64,000 nt of DNA from the NCBI GenBank assembly GCA_045563675.1, contig JBJLIX010000001.1, positions 124,001 through 188,000 of the forward strand, written 5' to 3'. How positions within the stretch are numbered: position 1 is the first letter of the stretch; the number at the start of each line of letters is the position of its first letter. Shown here piece after piece: positions 1 through 7,999 of the stretch. A model generated the notes under the pieces. It was not told the origin of the DNA. It saw nothing but the letters and a program-made list of their open reading frames with translations, and made no database searches. The translations under genes were made by a program, and so were the position numbers. The DNA comes from AEGEAN-183 sp045563675. GTDB taxonomy: Bacteria > Pseudomonadota > Gammaproteobacteria > Magnimaribacterales > Magnimaribacteraceae.

Positions 1-203
1 GCATAATAAAGTGGGGATGGCCTCCCAACAAAACTTTTTAAGTCTTTGCTTAATTCATTTTGAAATTTTTTGTTTTTCTTAATTAATTCGTACTGATCTG
101 CTAATTCTTCAAGGGCAGGGACTAGAGTCTCAGCTACATAGACCCCCCCATAAATTCCAAAGTGACCCTTTGAATCAGGTAAGTTATCTTTCTTTTTAGA
201 CAT
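1..203 (-). CDS. trpB: Tryptophan synthase beta subunit, N-terminal fragment cut by window edge
   Basis: TrpB makes L-tryptophan from indole and serine in the cytoplasm as part of the TrpA2B2 complex. Only the first 67 or so codons lie in the window. The reverse-strand translation begins MSKKKDNLPDSKGHFGIYGG, followed by YVAETLVPALEELADQY, which is the typical TrpB start (GxFGxYGGxYVPETL). The ATG at 201-203 lies inside the end of trpF (8-base overlap ATGTCTAA), so the two genes are translationally coupled. The PLP-lysine region lies outside the window. Identification is firm despite truncation. Confidence 0.93.
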   Translation of the reverse strand, partial: MSKKKDNLPDSKGHFGIYGGVYVAETLVPALEELADQYELIKKNKKFQNELSKDLKSFVGRPSPLYY

Positions 204-825
204 AAGATTCGTTTATTATTTTGATTAATTTTTCCATTTTTTCTAAATCTTTTATTCCAGGAGAAGATTCTACACCTGAACTAACATCTATTCCTTTACA
301 CAAAGTAGAAGTTATTGCCTTCAAAACGTTATCTGCATTAAGCCCTCCAGCTACCAAATAATCCTTATCTATATTTTGGCCTTTAAAGAAATTCCAATTA
401 AAAACCTTTCCTGTTCCTCCAAACTGTTTATTTATATAACTATCAAACAATATCATCCAAGCATTAGAATAATTTTGAGACCCTAATTCTAGATCTTCTT
501 TCTTAGATACCCTAACGGCCTTTATGTACTCTCTTTCAAAAGACGAACAGAATTCTTGAGTTTCCTTTCCATGAAATTGCGGAATAATCTTAGGTGATAT
601 ATCTAAGCAAGATCTTACATAATCAAAGGTGGGGTCAACAAAAACCATCACTGGAATAGTGTTTTCAGGTAACTCACGTATTATTTCTTTAACCTTCTCT
701 TTAGGTATGTATCTTGCACTCTCCTCATACATATTAAACCCTATTGAATTTACATTTAAAGAAGTAGCTAGAGCAGCATCTTTAGTATTAGTAATACCAC
801 AAATTTTTATAAAAAGTTTATTCAT
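196..825 (-). CDS. trpF: Phosphoribosylanthranilate isomerase
   Basis: Catalyses the Amadori rearrangement of N-(5-phosphoribosyl)anthranilate to CdRP, the third step of tryptophan synthesis. The 209-residue protein has the usual TrpF length and TIM-barrel signatures: KICGITN at residues 7-13, with Cys9 as the expected general base; ILFDSY with Asp128 as the expected general acid; and a C-terminal phosphate-binding stretch GIDVSSGVESSPGIKD. It lies 42 bases downstream of truA and overlaps trpB by 8 bases, matching the truA-trpF order of many gammaproteobacteria. No oddities seen. Confidence 0.96.
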   Translation of the reverse strand: MNKLFIKICGITNTKDAALATSLNVNSIGFNMYEESARYIPKEKVKEIIRELPENTIPVMVFVDPTFDYVRSCLDISPKIIPQFHGKETQEFCSSFEREYIKAVRVSKKEDLELGSQNYSNAWMILFDSYINKQFGGTGKVFNWNFFKGQNIDKDYLVAGGLNADNVLKAITSTLCKGIDVSSGVESSPGIKDLEKMEKLIKIINESYV

Positions 826-867
826 TTCTAAGGTCGCGAGTCTATCAGATTAGCACTTATTGATTCA

Positions 868-1659
868 TTAGATATCACTATTTAGTAAGGAAGGAAGCTT
901 AAATTTTCTTTTATATTTAGCACCTATAAAGTATAGGCCCTCTGCAGGAGAGGTCTTACCAGCCATATTCCTATCCCTTTGATCTAAAATAGTTTTTATT
1001 TGTTTTGCAGGGATTTTTCTACGTCCAACCTCTAAAAGAGTTCCCACAATTATTCTTACCATGTTAAGTAAAAAAGCATTAGCTGTTATTTCTATTGCTA
1101 CTAGTTCTTTTTTTTTGAAAACTCTTATTAAGTGTATATTCCTATACGGAGTTTTGGACTGACATGAAGAGGATCTAAAAGAAGTAAAATCTTGTTCTCC
1201 TTTTAGATGTAAAGAAGCTCTACGAATAGCTTTTAGATCTAAGTCTTCTTGAACCCACAAAGCTCTATCTCTCTCCAAAGCAGAAGGCAATAGAGAATTT
1301 CTAATAATATATCTGTAAGTTCTTGAAATGGCAGAAAACCTAGCATGAAAAGAATCAGGCACTTCTTTTGCCCAAAGAACTCTTATATCCTTTGGAAGCA
1401 AGGCATTTCCTCCTTTTACCCAAGACTTCATATCTCTTAAAGAGCTAGTATCAAAATGGATAATTTGATTATATGCATGAACACCAGCATCTGTTCGTCC
1501 ACTACAAACAATTTCTACATCCTGATCTGCAACTTTGCTTAAAGCATTTTCAAGAAAGCCTTGAACAGTTTCTTTAGTATTTTTTTGTTTTTGAAATCCT
1601 TTATACCTACTTCCTTGGTATTCAACTGCCAGAGCTATGCGTGATTTCTCTTTATCCAT
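868..1659 (-). CDS. truA: tRNA pseudouridine(38-40) synthase TruA
   Basis: Converts uridines 38-40 in the tRNA anticodon arm to pseudouridine. At 263 residues it has the normal length. The catalytic motif GRTDAGVHA is at residues 54-62, with Asp57 the expected nucleophile. Further family marks are RTYRYII around residue 138 and FLLNMVRIIVGTLLEVGR near residue 215. The ATG overlaps the end of the upstream FimV-like gene by 8 bases (ATGGATAA), which indicates translational coupling within the leu-asd-trp run. Confidence 0.96.
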   Translation of the reverse strand: MDKEKSRIALAVEYQGSRYKGFQKQKNTKETVQGFLENALSKVADQDVEIVCSGRTDAGVHAYNQIIHFDTSSLRDMKSWVKGGNALLPKDIRVLWAKEVPDSFHARFSAISRTYRYIIRNSLLPSALERDRALWVQEDLDLKAIRRASLHLKGEQDFTSFRSSSCQSKTPYRNIHLIRVFKKKELVAIEITANAFLLNMVRIIVGTLLEVGRRKIPAKQIKTILDQRDRNMAGKTSPAEGLYFIGAKYKRKFKLPSLLNSDI

Positions 1660-2014
1660 TCTTACTTTCTTCTATTTTAATTTTTAGAAGGTTAAATCTC
1701 TCTAATTGCTTCGGAGTCAGGTCACCCTTATTTGCTGTGATCTTTTTTAAACAATCATAAGCTTTTTCGAACTCTCTCATCTCAATAAAGCTTCTAGCTA
1801 GATTTATATTAGCTTCTACTGGGTCCCCTATATCACTCAGTCCGCTAACTGGAAGATTTGACATATTCTTATCTTTTTTTTCATAGTTGATTATGTAAAG
1901 TAAAAGAGAAAAGAAAAAAATACCAAGAAGCAGGCCCAACAAGCCTACAATCGAGAGTCCAGTTAAACTTTGAAATCCTATTTCAATTTTCTCTATAAAG
2001 AGATCAATTTTCAT
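1652..2014 (-). CDS. Minimal FimV-like membrane protein (TPR segment)
   Basis: A 120-residue protein in the position between asd and truA where FimV is encoded in pseudomonads and relatives. It has one hydrophobic segment at about residues 22-43, then a short acidic/basic linker. A C-terminal stretch (DPVEANINLARSFIEMREFEKAYDCLKKI, written here as two parts: residues about 64-80 and 81-93) resembles the conserved TPR-like C-terminus of FimV, which typically reads DP-x(4-6)-LARAYIDMGD. The LysM domain, periplasmic part and long acidic region of ordinary FimV (often over 700 residues) are absent. Full FimV supports pilus assembly and polar organisation; what such a short form does is unknown. 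The homology call rests on synteny plus this short similarity. Confidence 0.6.
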   Translation of the reverse strand: MKIDLFIEKIEIGFQSLTGLSIVGLLGLLLGIFFFSLLLYIINYEKKDKNMSNLPVSGLSDIGDPVEANINLARSFIEMREFEKAYDCLKKITANKGDLTPKQLERFNLLKIKIEESKNG

Positions 2015-2019
2015 AACGA

Positions 2020-3027
2020 CTAACTAAACAGTAGTTCTGCTATTTGAATGCTATTTAAAGCAGCTCCTTTTCTTAAGTTATCTGCCACTACCCAAAGATT
2101 AAGTCTATTCTTGCTCCAAAGATCCATTCTTAATCTACCTATATAAACAGAATCTTTTCCATCTATTTCTGCTGCAGTTAAATAGCTTTCTTGTCCCTCT
2201 CCGCTTGCCAGTTTAACTCCTTTAGTGTTATTCAAAACCTCTCTAACAGAAGCTAAATTAATTTTCTTATCTGTCTCTAAATGAATAGATTCTGAATGCC
2301 CATTAAGAACAGGGACTCTGACACAAGTAGCAGTTACTTCTATGTTATTGTCTAGAATCTTATGAGTTTCCCAAACCATTTTCATCTCTTCAAAGGTATA
2401 AGAGTTTTCTTGGAAGTCATCACAATGAGGTAGGGCATTAAAGGCTATTTTTTTGGTGTATATGCTTATAGGGATATTTTCTCCTTTTAGCTCTTGTTCA
2501 CTTTGCTTTAAAAGCTCCTCTTGCGCTAATTTTCCAGTTCCAGAAACCGCTTGAAATGTTGTTACATCAATTCTATTTATTTTGTATAAATCATGTAAGG
2601 GCTTTAGCGCTACAAGCATTTGTATTGTTGAACAATTGGGGTTAGCTATTATTCCATTATCTGGGAAACCATGCAGTACTCCTGAATTTACTTCTGGAAT
2701 GATAAGGGGAATATCTTTATTCCTTCTAAAACAGGATGAGTTATCAATAACTAGACATCCTTTCTCAGCGGCTAAAGGTGCATACTCTTTTGCAACTTCG
2801 GACCCAGCTGAAAAAAATGCTAATTCTACTTTAGAAAAATCAAAACTTTCTAGAAGATTAACTTGATGCTCAAGGTTTCTAAAAGTGATTTTTTTACCTT
2901 CTGACTTCTTACTGGCAACAAGATGTATATTAGAGTTCACGAAATGATCAGACTCCAATAATTCAAGGAAAGTCTTTCCAACTAGTCCGGTTGCTCCAAC
3001 TATGGCAATGTTTTTTGCTTCCTTCAT
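2020..3027 (-). CDS. asd: Aspartate-semialdehyde dehydrogenase
   Basis: NADPH-dependent reduction of aspartyl phosphate to aspartate semialdehyde, the branch point to lysine/DAP, methionine and threonine. With the ATG at 3025-3027 the protein is 335 residues. This start makes a TGATG stop/start junction with leuB; a TTG one codon upstream is also in frame but less likely. Seen: nucleotide-binding GATGLVGKTF near the N-terminus, the active-site motif NPNCSTIQM (Cys at about 132), and the substrate region VSGTGKLAQEEL. The gene is coupled to leuB upstream and lies 5 bases before the FimV-like gene. Confidence 0.96.
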   Translation of the reverse strand: MKEAKNIAIVGATGLVGKTFLELLESDHFVNSNIHLVASKKSEGKKITFRNLEHQVNLLESFDFSKVELAFFSAGSEVAKEYAPLAAEKGCLVIDNSSCFRRNKDIPLIIPEVNSGVLHGFPDNGIIANPNCSTIQMLVALKPLHDLYKINRIDVTTFQAVSGTGKLAQEELLKQSEQELKGENIPISIYTKKIAFNALPHCDDFQENSYTFEEMKMVWETHKILDNNIEVTATCVRVPVLNGHSESIHLETDKKINLASVREVLNNTKGVKLASGEGQESYLTAAEIDGKDSVYIGRLRMDLWSKNRLNLWVVADNLRKGAALNSIQIAELLFS

Positions 3028-4106
3028 CAAATACTTTCTATGGTTAATAAAACTTTTCTTCCCATTTCTTTAGTTCCTAAAGTAGTTTCGTTTTCTTTTG
3101 CTATATCTTGAGTTCTTTCCCCTTCAGCTAAAACTAATTCAACTGCTTTTTCTATCGACAAAGCTATTTCATCCTTTTCAAATGTATATCGCATCATCAT
3201 AGCTACAGACAATATGGAGGCAAGTGGATTAGCTTTATTCTCTCCTGCTATATCTGGTGCTGATCCATGTACAGGTTCATAAAGACCTTTTTTTGTTTTA
3301 TTTAGAGAAGCAGAAGGAAGCATGCCTATAGAACCAGTTAACATCGCTGCTATGTCAGATAAAATATCACCAAATAAATTTCCAGTTACTATTACATCAA
3401 ATTGTTTAGGCTCACGTACTAATTGCATTGCCGCATTGTCTACCAACATATGACTAAGATTTACTTCTGGATAATCTGAAGAAAGTTCAGTCATTACTTC
3501 TCTCCAAAAAGAACTAACTTCAAGTACATTAGCCTTGTCTACAGAGCAAAGCTCTCCCTTTCTTCCTTTAGCAGCCTCAAAAGCAACCCTCCCTATTCTG
3601 ATGATCTCTTTTCTGCTATATATCATAGTATTTAAAACTTCATCTGACCCTTCTACTTCACCTCTTGGTTCTCCAAAGTAAATTCCTCCTGTGAGTTCAC
3701 GAACTATCAATAAATCTAAGTCTGAAACTTTTTCATTTTTTAAAGAAGAGGCTGAAACAAGTTCTTTTGATAATATTGCGGGTCTGAGATTAGCAAAGAA
3801 ATCAAATTCCGATCGGATACCTAAAAGGCCCTTTTCAGGTCTTTTCTGTGAAGGAAGATCATCCCATTTAGGACCACCGACTGCCCCCAATAGTATTGCT
3901 TGACTATCTCTTGCCATGTTTAAGGTCTCTTTAGGTAAAGGGTCTCCCGTTTCATCATAAGCTTTTCCCCCTATTAGACCCTCAGAAATATCTAAATCTA
4001 ATGAATGCTTTTGGTCTAAAAGTATTAAGAGTTCCTTGGCTATAGAACTAACTTCAGGTCCTATTCCATCTCCTGGAAGAATTAGTATTCTTTTTTTATT
4101 CTTCAT
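3027..4106 (-). CDS. leuB: 3-isopropylmalate dehydrogenase
   Basis: Oxidatively decarboxylates 3-isopropylmalate to 2-ketoisocaproate with NAD in leucine synthesis. The 359-residue length is standard. Family marks are GDGIGPEV near residue 13, the LLGAVGGPKWD segment, LRPA with RELTGGIYFGEPR (substrate Arg/Tyr), VDKANVLEVSSFWR, and the metal-binding GNLFGDILSD acidic cluster. The ATG overlaps the leuD stop by 4 bases (ATGA), giving tight coupling in a leuC-leuD-leuB-asd unit. Confidence 0.97.
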   Translation of the reverse strand: MKNKKRILILPGDGIGPEVSSIAKELLILLDQKHSLDLDISEGLIGGKAYDETGDPLPKETLNMARDSQAILLGAVGGPKWDDLPSQKRPEKGLLGIRSEFDFFANLRPAILSKELVSASSLKNEKVSDLDLLIVRELTGGIYFGEPRGEVEGSDEVLNTMIYSRKEIIRIGRVAFEAAKGRKGELCSVDKANVLEVSSFWREVMTELSSDYPEVNLSHMLVDNAAMQLVREPKQFDVIVTGNLFGDILSDIAAMLTGSIGMLPSASLNKTKKGLYEPVHGSAPDIAGENKANPLASILSVAMMMRYTFEKDEIALSIEKAVELVLAEGERTQDIAKENETTLGTKEMGRKVLLTIESI

Positions 4107-4738
4107 TTAAAAACCCAAGGCGTTTCTTCTCTCTTATTGTCTTCAAAAGCTTTAATTCTCTTGCTATATTTCAGACTCAAGCCTATCTCATCTAGACCTT
4201 CTAAAATGCAAGTTTTTCTGAAATCATCTATCTCAAATTTTGCTATCTCAAGTTCATCTGAATTTAAGATAACCTGGTTAATTAAATCTATATGTATTTC
4301 TTCTCCCGCATGGCTTATTTCAAATAGCTTATCAATGGAAGTTTTATTTAAAACTATAGCCAATAGACCGTTTTTGAAGCAATTATTATAGAAAATATCT
4401 GCAAAGCTCAGTGCAATAACACACCTAATGCCATAGTCTTGAATTGCCCAAACAGCATGCTCTCTACTAGAACCACAACCAAAATTTTCTTTAGCAATTA
4501 AAATATCAGAGCCTTCATATTTAATTTTATTTAAAATAAATTCAGGGTTAAGCTGCCTTTTAGAATTATCTTGTCCGGGATACCCTGGATCCAAATACCT
4601 CCAAGAATCAAATAAATTTGGTCCAAAGCCAGTTTTTTTGATCGATTTTAGGAACTGTTTAGGAATTATTTGGTCTGTATCAACGTTTGATTTTTCCAAG
4701 GGAACCATTTTACTAGAATGTATAGTGTACTCGTTCAT
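4103..4738 (-). CDS. leuD: 3-isopropylmalate dehydratase small subunit
   Basis: Swivel-domain subunit of isopropylmalate isomerase, which works with LeuC to interconvert 2- and 3-isopropylmalate. Its 211 residues include NVDTDQIIPKQFLKSI near the N-terminus and ENFGCGSSREHAVWA, both diagnostic for bacterial LeuD. Its ATG overlaps leuC's stop by 4 bases, and its own stop overlaps leuB by 4 bases, so subunit stoichiometry is probably set by translational coupling. Confidence 0.97.
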   Translation of the reverse strand: MNEYTIHSSKMVPLEKSNVDTDQIIPKQFLKSIKKTGFGPNLFDSWRYLDPGYPGQDNSKRQLNPEFILNKIKYEGSDILIAKENFGCGSSREHAVWAIQDYGIRCVIALSFADIFYNNCFKNGLLAIVLNKTSIDKLFEISHAGEEIHIDLINQVILNSDELEIAKFEIDDFRKTCILEGLDEIGLSLKYSKRIKAFEDNKREETPWVFK

Positions 4739-6129
4739 TTTAAAATATCTCTCACATCAACAAAGTTTCCCGCTACAGCAGAAGCCGCTGCAGTTGCCGG
4801 ACTAACTAAATGTGTTCTTCCTTTATACCCTTGTCTACCTTCAAAATTTCTATTTGATGTTGAAGCACAATGATCTCCCTCTTGAAGTTGATCTGGATTC
4901 ATTCCTAAGCACATTGAACAACCAGGCGCTCTCCATTCAAACCCAGCTTCAATAAATATTTGGTCAAGACCCTCCTCAGAAGCTGATTTTGCTACCATTC
5001 CTGATCCAGGCACTACGATGGCTCTTCTTAAATTCTTACTAACTTTGTTTCCTTTAACAACTTCAGCGGCGATTCTCAGATCTTCTAATCTTGAGTTAGT
5101 GCAAGAACCAATAAAAACTTGATTTAGTTCTATATCCTCAGGTTTCATTCCTGGCTTAAGTCCCATATATTCAAGAGCATCAATCTCAGAATTAGTTTTA
5201 GGTTTTGGAATATTAGAGTCTATATCCATAACCATTTCTGGAGATGTTCCCCAAGAGACTTGTGGTTTTAATTCTTCTGCATCTACCTCTATTGTCTTAT
5301 CAAAATTAGCTCCTTCATCACTTTTGAGATCTCTCCAGAATTTAACTGCCTCACTCCACTGATCATTAGAAGGTGCAAAAGGTCTTCCTTTAATATAGTT
5401 TAAGGTAGTGTCATCAAAAGCTATTATTCCAGCTCTAGCACCTGCTTCTATGGCCATATTACATACTGTCATCCTTGCTTCTATAGACATAGATTCAATT
5501 GCTTTACCAGAATATTCAATGGCATATCCAGTAGCTCCTGCAGTACCTATTTTCCCTATTACACTTAAAGTCAAATCTTTAGAAAAAACTCCTTTCGGTA
5601 AAATATTATTAACCTGAATATTCATATTTTTTTGTTTTGTAGCAACCAAGCACTGTGTTGCCATAACATGCTCTACTTCTGAAGTCCCAATTCCCATAGC
5701 TAAAGTAGCTAAAGCACCATGAGTAGAGGTATGAGAGTCACCACAAACAATAGTCATGCCAGGTAGAGTGATACCTTGTTCGGGGCCTATAACATGAACT
5801 ATTCCTTGACGTTCATCATTTATATCGAATATTTCAATTTGATGTTCTTTGCAATTATCATCTAAGGTTGTAACTTGAAGTTTTGCCACCTCATCCTTAA
5901 TGCCTTCTATGCCTAAATCTCTATCAGTAGTAGGTATATTATGATCGGGTGTAGCTATGTTAGATTTAGCTCTCCATAATTTTCTACCAGCAAGCCTTAA
6001 GCCCTCAAAAGCTTGCGGAGAAGTAACTTCATGAATTAAATGTCTGTCTATATATAGAAGATAAGTTCCATCTTGTCTCTGAGTTACCTCATGAAGGTCC
6101 CATAATTTATCGTACAAGGTCCTAGACAT
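4735..6129 (-). CDS. leuC: 3-isopropylmalate dehydratase large subunit
   Basis: Aconitase-family 4Fe-4S enzyme subunit acting with LeuD in leucine synthesis. In 464 residues the three cluster cysteines are visible: Cys343 in GSCTNSR, and Cys404 and Cys407 in GCSMCLGMNPD. Other marks are PDHNIPT near residue 61 and CGDSHTSTHGALA near 129. The start is 5 bases downstream of the aroC stop, so leucine genes follow chorismate synthase in one transcriptional direction without room for a leuL-type attenuator between them. Confidence 0.97.
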   Translation of the reverse strand: MSRTLYDKLWDLHEVTQRQDGTYLLYIDRHLIHEVTSPQAFEGLRLAGRKLWRAKSNIATPDHNIPTTDRDLGIEGIKDEVAKLQVTTLDDNCKEHQIEIFDINDERQGIVHVIGPEQGITLPGMTIVCGDSHTSTHGALATLAMGIGTSEVEHVMATQCLVATKQKNMNIQVNNILPKGVFSKDLTLSVIGKIGTAGATGYAIEYSGKAIESMSIEARMTVCNMAIEAGARAGIIAFDDTTLNYIKGRPFAPSNDQWSEAVKFWRDLKSDEGANFDKTIEVDAEELKPQVSWGTSPEMVMDIDSNIPKPKTNSEIDALEYMGLKPGMKPEDIELNQVFIGSCTNSRLEDLRIAAEVVKGNKVSKNLRRAIVVPGSGMVAKSASEEGLDQIFIEAGFEWRAPGCSMCLGMNPDQLQEGDHCASTSNRNFEGRQGYKGRTHLVSPATAAASAVAGNFVDVRDILK

Positions 6130-6134
6130 AGCAT

Positions 6135-7232
6135 TTATTGATTAGGTGGTATTTCAGGAACTTCAGAATTTACATCTAAATTTTGTCCTCTATTGCGAAG
6201 TAAATGATCTATTAACACAAGAGCAACCATTGACTCTGCAATTGGTGTTGCTCTAATTCCTACACAAGGGTCATGACGACCTGTTACTTTTATCTTAGTA
6301 GCTCTTCCTTCTTTATCAATAGTATCCCCTTCTTTTGCTATGCTAGAAGTTGGTTTTAAGGCTATGCTTACAATTAAATCTTGCCCAGTTGAAATTCCAC
6401 CTGAAGTCCCTCCTGATGTATTTGATTTAAAACCCTCTGGAGACATTTCATCTCTACTCTCAGACCCTTTACTTTCTATAACTGAAAACCCTGCTCCAAT
6501 TTCAACACCCTTAACAGCATTAATGCCCATTAAGGCTTTAGCTATCTCTCCATCAAGTTTATCAAAAACAGGTTCTCCTAAACCAGGGGGTAAATTTCTA
6601 ACAATAACTGTAATTTTGGCTCCTATTGAGTCACCTTCATCACTTAATTTATTAATTAAATCCTCTATCTTTGGTATAAGTTCTTTATCAGGACAGAAAA
6701 AAGGGTTTTTTTCTATCTCTTTGATGTCTATTTTATTTACTTTAATGCTTCCTATTTGACTTAGATAACCAGTAATTTCTACTCCTGCATTCTCTCTTAG
6801 ATACTTTCTAGCTACAGAACCAGCCGCAACTCGCATAGTTGTTTCTCTAGCAGAGGCACGCCCTCCACCCCTATGATCTCTTATCCCATATTTTTGAATA
6901 TATGAATAATCCGCATGAGATGGCCTAAAAACATCTTTTAATTTGTCGTAATCTTTTGACCTTTGATCTTTGTTCTTAATTAAAAGACCTATAGGAGTTC
7001 CTGTAGTTCTGCCTTCAAAAATTCCTGATAAAATTTCCACTTTGTCGTCTTCTTTCCTTTGTGTTGTGAATTTTGATGACCCTGGTTTTCTTTTATCTAA
7101 ATAAATTTGTATATCTTCTTCAGATAAACTCATTCCAGGAGGACATCCATCAATTATGCAACCCATAGCTAGACCGTGACTCTCGCCAAAAGTCGTTACA
7201 TTAAAGAGTTTTCCTGTTGTATTTCCTGACAT
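6135..7232 (-). CDS. aroC: Chorismate synthase
   Basis: FMN-dependent conversion of EPSP to chorismate, the last common step of the shikimate pathway. The 365-residue protein starts MSGNTTGKLFNVTTFGESHG, the canonical AroC N-terminus. It also has the HADYSYIQKYGIRDHRGGGRASARET motif (split around residues 105-130) and DEMSPEGF in the central region. It is the first gene of the 7.2 kb minus-strand run, so a promoter for aroC and probably leuCDB should lie in the 122-base divergent gap 7233-7354. Confidence 0.97.
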   Translation of the reverse strand: MSGNTTGKLFNVTTFGESHGLAMGCIIDGCPPGMSLSEEDIQIYLDKRKPGSSKFTTQRKEDDKVEILSGIFEGRTTGTPIGLLIKNKDQRSKDYDKLKDVFRPSHADYSYIQKYGIRDHRGGGRASARETTMRVAAGSVARKYLRENAGVEITGYLSQIGSIKVNKIDIKEIEKNPFFCPDKELIPKIEDLINKLSDEGDSIGAKITVIVRNLPPGLGEPVFDKLDGEIAKALMGINAVKGVEIGAGFSVIESKGSESRDEMSPEGFKSNTSGGTSGGISTGQDLIVSIALKPTSSIAKEGDTIDKEGRATKIKVTGRHDPCVGIRATPIAESMVALVLIDHLLRNRGQNLDVNSEVPEIPPNQ

Positions 7233-7354
7233 TTTCTTATCTTAAGCTAATTTCGGGGGAACGATTATAGATTTTTTAAGGTTTTTAGATAGTTTAAATA
7301 GTATTATTTTTGTTTTTTTTAATATACTGAACTCACAAAAAGCAATTTAAAACT

Positions 7355-7999
7355 ATGATTAAAGCAGTATTTTGGGACTTTGGAGGAGTCATCACTTCCA
7401 GCCCTTTTGATTCATTTAATAGTTATGAAGAAAGCCATAACCTTCCAAAAGATTTAATCAGAAAAATTAATTCTACTAATCCAGATAATAATGCTTGGGC
7501 TAAGTTAGAGAGAAATGAGATTAATCAGGAAGAATTTGATTCTTTATTCGAGACAGAAAGCAAAAAATTAGGATATTCAGTTCCAGGAAAACAAGTCCTT
7601 GCTCTTTTGAAAGGAGAGATTAGACCGGAAATGGTAAAAGCTCTGCATAATATTAAGCCTAAACTTGTGCAAGGATGTTTAACAAATAATATTCAGTCTA
7701 GTGAAGATAAAGAAATGGAAGAAAGTAATGCAGCTATTTCAGGAGCTCATCAGGAAATAATGAAGCTATTTGACTTTATATTTGAATCTAGTAAAGAAAA
7801 TGTAAGGAAACCAGATCCTAAATTCTATACATTAGCTTGCGAGAAAGGCAAAGTGAGTCCAGATGAAGTGGTCTTTCTAGATGATCTGGGTATAAATTTA
7901 AAACCTGCAAAAGCTTTAGGTATGAAAACTATAAAGGTGGTAAAAGCGGATGATGCTTTAAAGGACTTACAAAATTTAATAGGTTTCTCAATTTTATGA
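7355..7999 (+). CDS. HAD superfamily (subfamily IA) hydrolase
   Basis: Putative phosphatase or dehalogenase-like hydrolase of 214 residues. It begins MIKAVFWDFGGVITSSPF, where Asp8 is the expected nucleophile. Position +2 is Gly instead of Asp, as in the epoxide-hydrolase-N-domain and ACAD10-like HAD group. Later motifs are LTNN (motif II), RKPDPKFYTLA (motif III Lys) and VFLDDLGINL (motif IV acidic pair). The stop overlaps the ATG of the downstream acylase by 4 bases, so the pair is cotranscribed. The substrate cannot be read from the sequence. Confidence 0.82.
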   Translation: MIKAVFWDFGGVITSSPFDSFNSYEESHNLPKDLIRKINSTNPDNNAWAKLERNEINQEEFDSLFETESKKLGYSVPGKQVLALLKGEIRPEMVKALHNIKPKLVQGCLTNNIQSSEDKEMEESNAAISGAHQEIMKLFDFIFESSKENVRKPDPKFYTLACEKGKVSPDEVVFLDDLGINLKPAKALGMKTIKVVKADDALKDLQNLIGFSIL

